Shown here in pieces: positions 62,498-64,000 of a stretch of 64,000 bases of DNA (positions within the stretch are counted from its first letter, which is position 1; each line of letters starts with the position of its first letter). The position numbers and the translations under genes are program-made. Source of the DNA: Cladocopium goreaui (Eukaryota; Sar; Dinophyceae; Suessiales; Symbiodiniaceae); assembly GCA_947184155.2 (NCBI GenBank), contig CAMXCT020001768.1, forward strand, positions 62,001 to 126,000, written 5' to 3'. Under the pieces are notes generated by a model that saw only the letters and a program-made list of their open reading frames with translations, was not told the DNA's origin and made no database searches.

Positions 62498-64000
62498 ATT
62501 TATAGTGATTAATAGTGATTATAGTCTAATTTTTAGTGATTATAGTCTGATTTATAGTGATTAATAGTGATTATAGTCTGATTTATAGTGATGAATAGTG
62601 ATTATAGTCTAATTTATAGTGATTTATAGTGACTATGATGTTGGTGGATTTATAATGACAAATGATGTTGGTTGATTTATAATGATGTTTGTTAATCAAC
62701 TATAATTAGATGGTTGATTTATAGTCTAATTTATATAGAGTGATTTATAAGCCTATTCACTGTATTTATATCATATTTATGCTCAATGATGTTTTGGTGG
62801 ATTACTAGTCTGATTTATAGTGACCAATAGTGATGAATAGTGATTATAGTCTGATTTATAGTGATTAATAGTGATGAATAGTGATTATAGTCTGATTTAT
62901 AGTGATTAATAGTGATGAATAGTGATTATAGTCTGATTTATAGTGATTAATAGTGATGAATAGTGATTATAGTCTGATTTATAGTGATTAATAGTGATGA
63001 ATAGTGATTATAGTCTGATTTATAGTGATTAATAGTGATGAATAGTGATTATAGTCTGATTTATAGTGATTAATAGTGATGAATAGTGATTAGTCTGATT
63101 TATAGTGATTAGTGATGATTTAGTCTGATTTATAGTGATGAATAGTGATTATAGTCTGATTTATAGTGATTAATGATGAATAGTGATTATAGTCTGATTT
63201 ATAGTGATTAATAGTGATGAATAGTGATTATAGTCTGATTTATAGTGATTAATAGTGATGAATAGTGATTATAGTCTGATTTATAGTGATTAATAGTGAT
63301 GAATAGTGATTATAGTCTGATTTATAGTGATTAATAGTGATGAATAGTGATTATAGTCTGATTTATAGTGATTAATAGTGATGAATAGTGATTATAGTCT
63401 GATTTATAGTGATTAATAGTGATGAATAGTGATTATAGTCTGATTTATAGTGATTAATAGTGATGAATAGTGATTATAGTCTGATTTATAGTGATTAATA
63501 GTGATGAATAGTGATTATAGTCTGATTTATAGTGATTAATAGTGATGAATAGTGATTATAGTCTGATTTATAGTGATTAATAGTGATGAATAGTGATTAT
63601 AGTCTGATTTATAGTGATTAATAGTGATGAATAGTGATTATAGTCTGATTTATAGTGATTAATAGTGATGAATAGTGATTATAGTCTGATTTATAGTGAT
63701 TAATAGTGATGAATAGTGATTATAGTCTGATTTATAGTGATTAATAGTGATGAATAGTGATTATAGTCTGATTTATAGTGATTAATAGTGATGAATAGTG
63801 ATTATAGTCTGATTTATAGTGATTAATAGTGATGAATAGTGATTATAGTCTGATTTATAGTGATTAATAGTGATGAATAGTGATTATAGTCTGATTTATA
63901 GTGATTAATAGTAGTGATTATAGTCTGATTTATAGTGATTAATAGTGATGAATAGTGATTATAGTCTGATTTATAGTGATTAATAGTGATGAATAGTGAT
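62498..64000. repeat. satellite, 31-bp then 41-bp unit (right of the retrotransposon)
   Basis: The first ~320 bases are 31-bp-like and irregular. From about 62815 the unit is 41 bp: GATTTATAGTG-ATTAATAGTG-ATGAATAGTG-ATTATAGTCT, i.e. the 31-bp unit plus an extra 10-bp ATGAATAGTG. Roughly 28 very similar copies run to the window end, with a few deletions (about 63090-63180 and 63910). Confidence 0.95.

Noticed and set aside
1-64000. tRNA, rRNA or spliced-leader genes
   Set aside because: I looked for spliced-leader-like GTAGCCATTTTGGCTC and cloverleaf-like sequence by eye and found none; a covariance-model search would be needed to exclude them.

Overview
The window looks like nuclear DNA of a dinoflagellate, most likely a Suessiales/Symbiodiniaceae-type genome. 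The evidence is: recognisable genes are cut into very small exons (33-230 bp) separated by introns of 0.4-3 kb; the inferred 5' splice sites are a mixture of GT, GC and GA while 3' sites are AG, usually followed by G; every recognised exon lies on the + strand, as expected for unidirectional dinoflagellate gene arrays; and the non-coding DNA is packed with short palindromic elements and satellites. No rRNA, tRNA, CRISPR or bacterial-style operon was seen.

Layout. 1-18 kb: mostly non-coding, with isolated exon-like segments (about 0.75, 6.2, 7.5 and 11.3 kb), a cluster of satellites at 7.65-10.99 kb (a 20-bp array, a 2-kb array of ~70-bp units, a ~43-bp array, and a second 20-bp array that is the first one's motif in inverted orientation), and trinucleotide and tetranucleotide tracts at 11.1, 14.3-14.8 and 15.6-16.2 kb. 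18.1-18.6 kb: two exons of an Erv/QSOX-type sulfhydryl oxidase. 20-28 kb: low-complexity DNA and palindromic elements with one good exon candidate at 25.5 kb. 28.8-36.9 kb: a pentatricopeptide-repeat (PPR) gene in pieces, then uncharacterised exons. 42.3-54.5 kb: a folate-biosynthesis gene encoding fused HPPK and DHPS, reconstructed here from twelve small exons whose reading phases match at every junction. Its last exons lie beyond the window.

54.7-62.5 kb: the HPPK-DHPS intron is interrupted by a TA-rich satellite that itself contains a complete 7.76-kb tyrosine-recombinase retrotransposon of the DIRS/Ngaro/PAT kind. It has split direct repeats in the order A1-ORFs-B1-A2-B2, with 2 differences in 310 bp of repeat, no target-site duplication, and open frames for a zinc-finger basic protein, a Gag-like protein, a polyprotein and a tyrosine recombinase. 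The polyprotein carries reverse transcriptase and RNase H, and a complete C5-cytosine DNA methyltransferase is inserted inside the RNase H domain, between its first catalytic Asp and the remaining Glu/Asp residues. 62.5-64 kb is the continuing satellite, now with a 41-bp unit.

At least six families of short terminal-inverted-repeat elements are spread through the introns. The commonest (ends TACCCTCTGG / CCAGAGGGTA, ~95-130 bp, nearly palindromic throughout) is present in about 35 full or partial copies.
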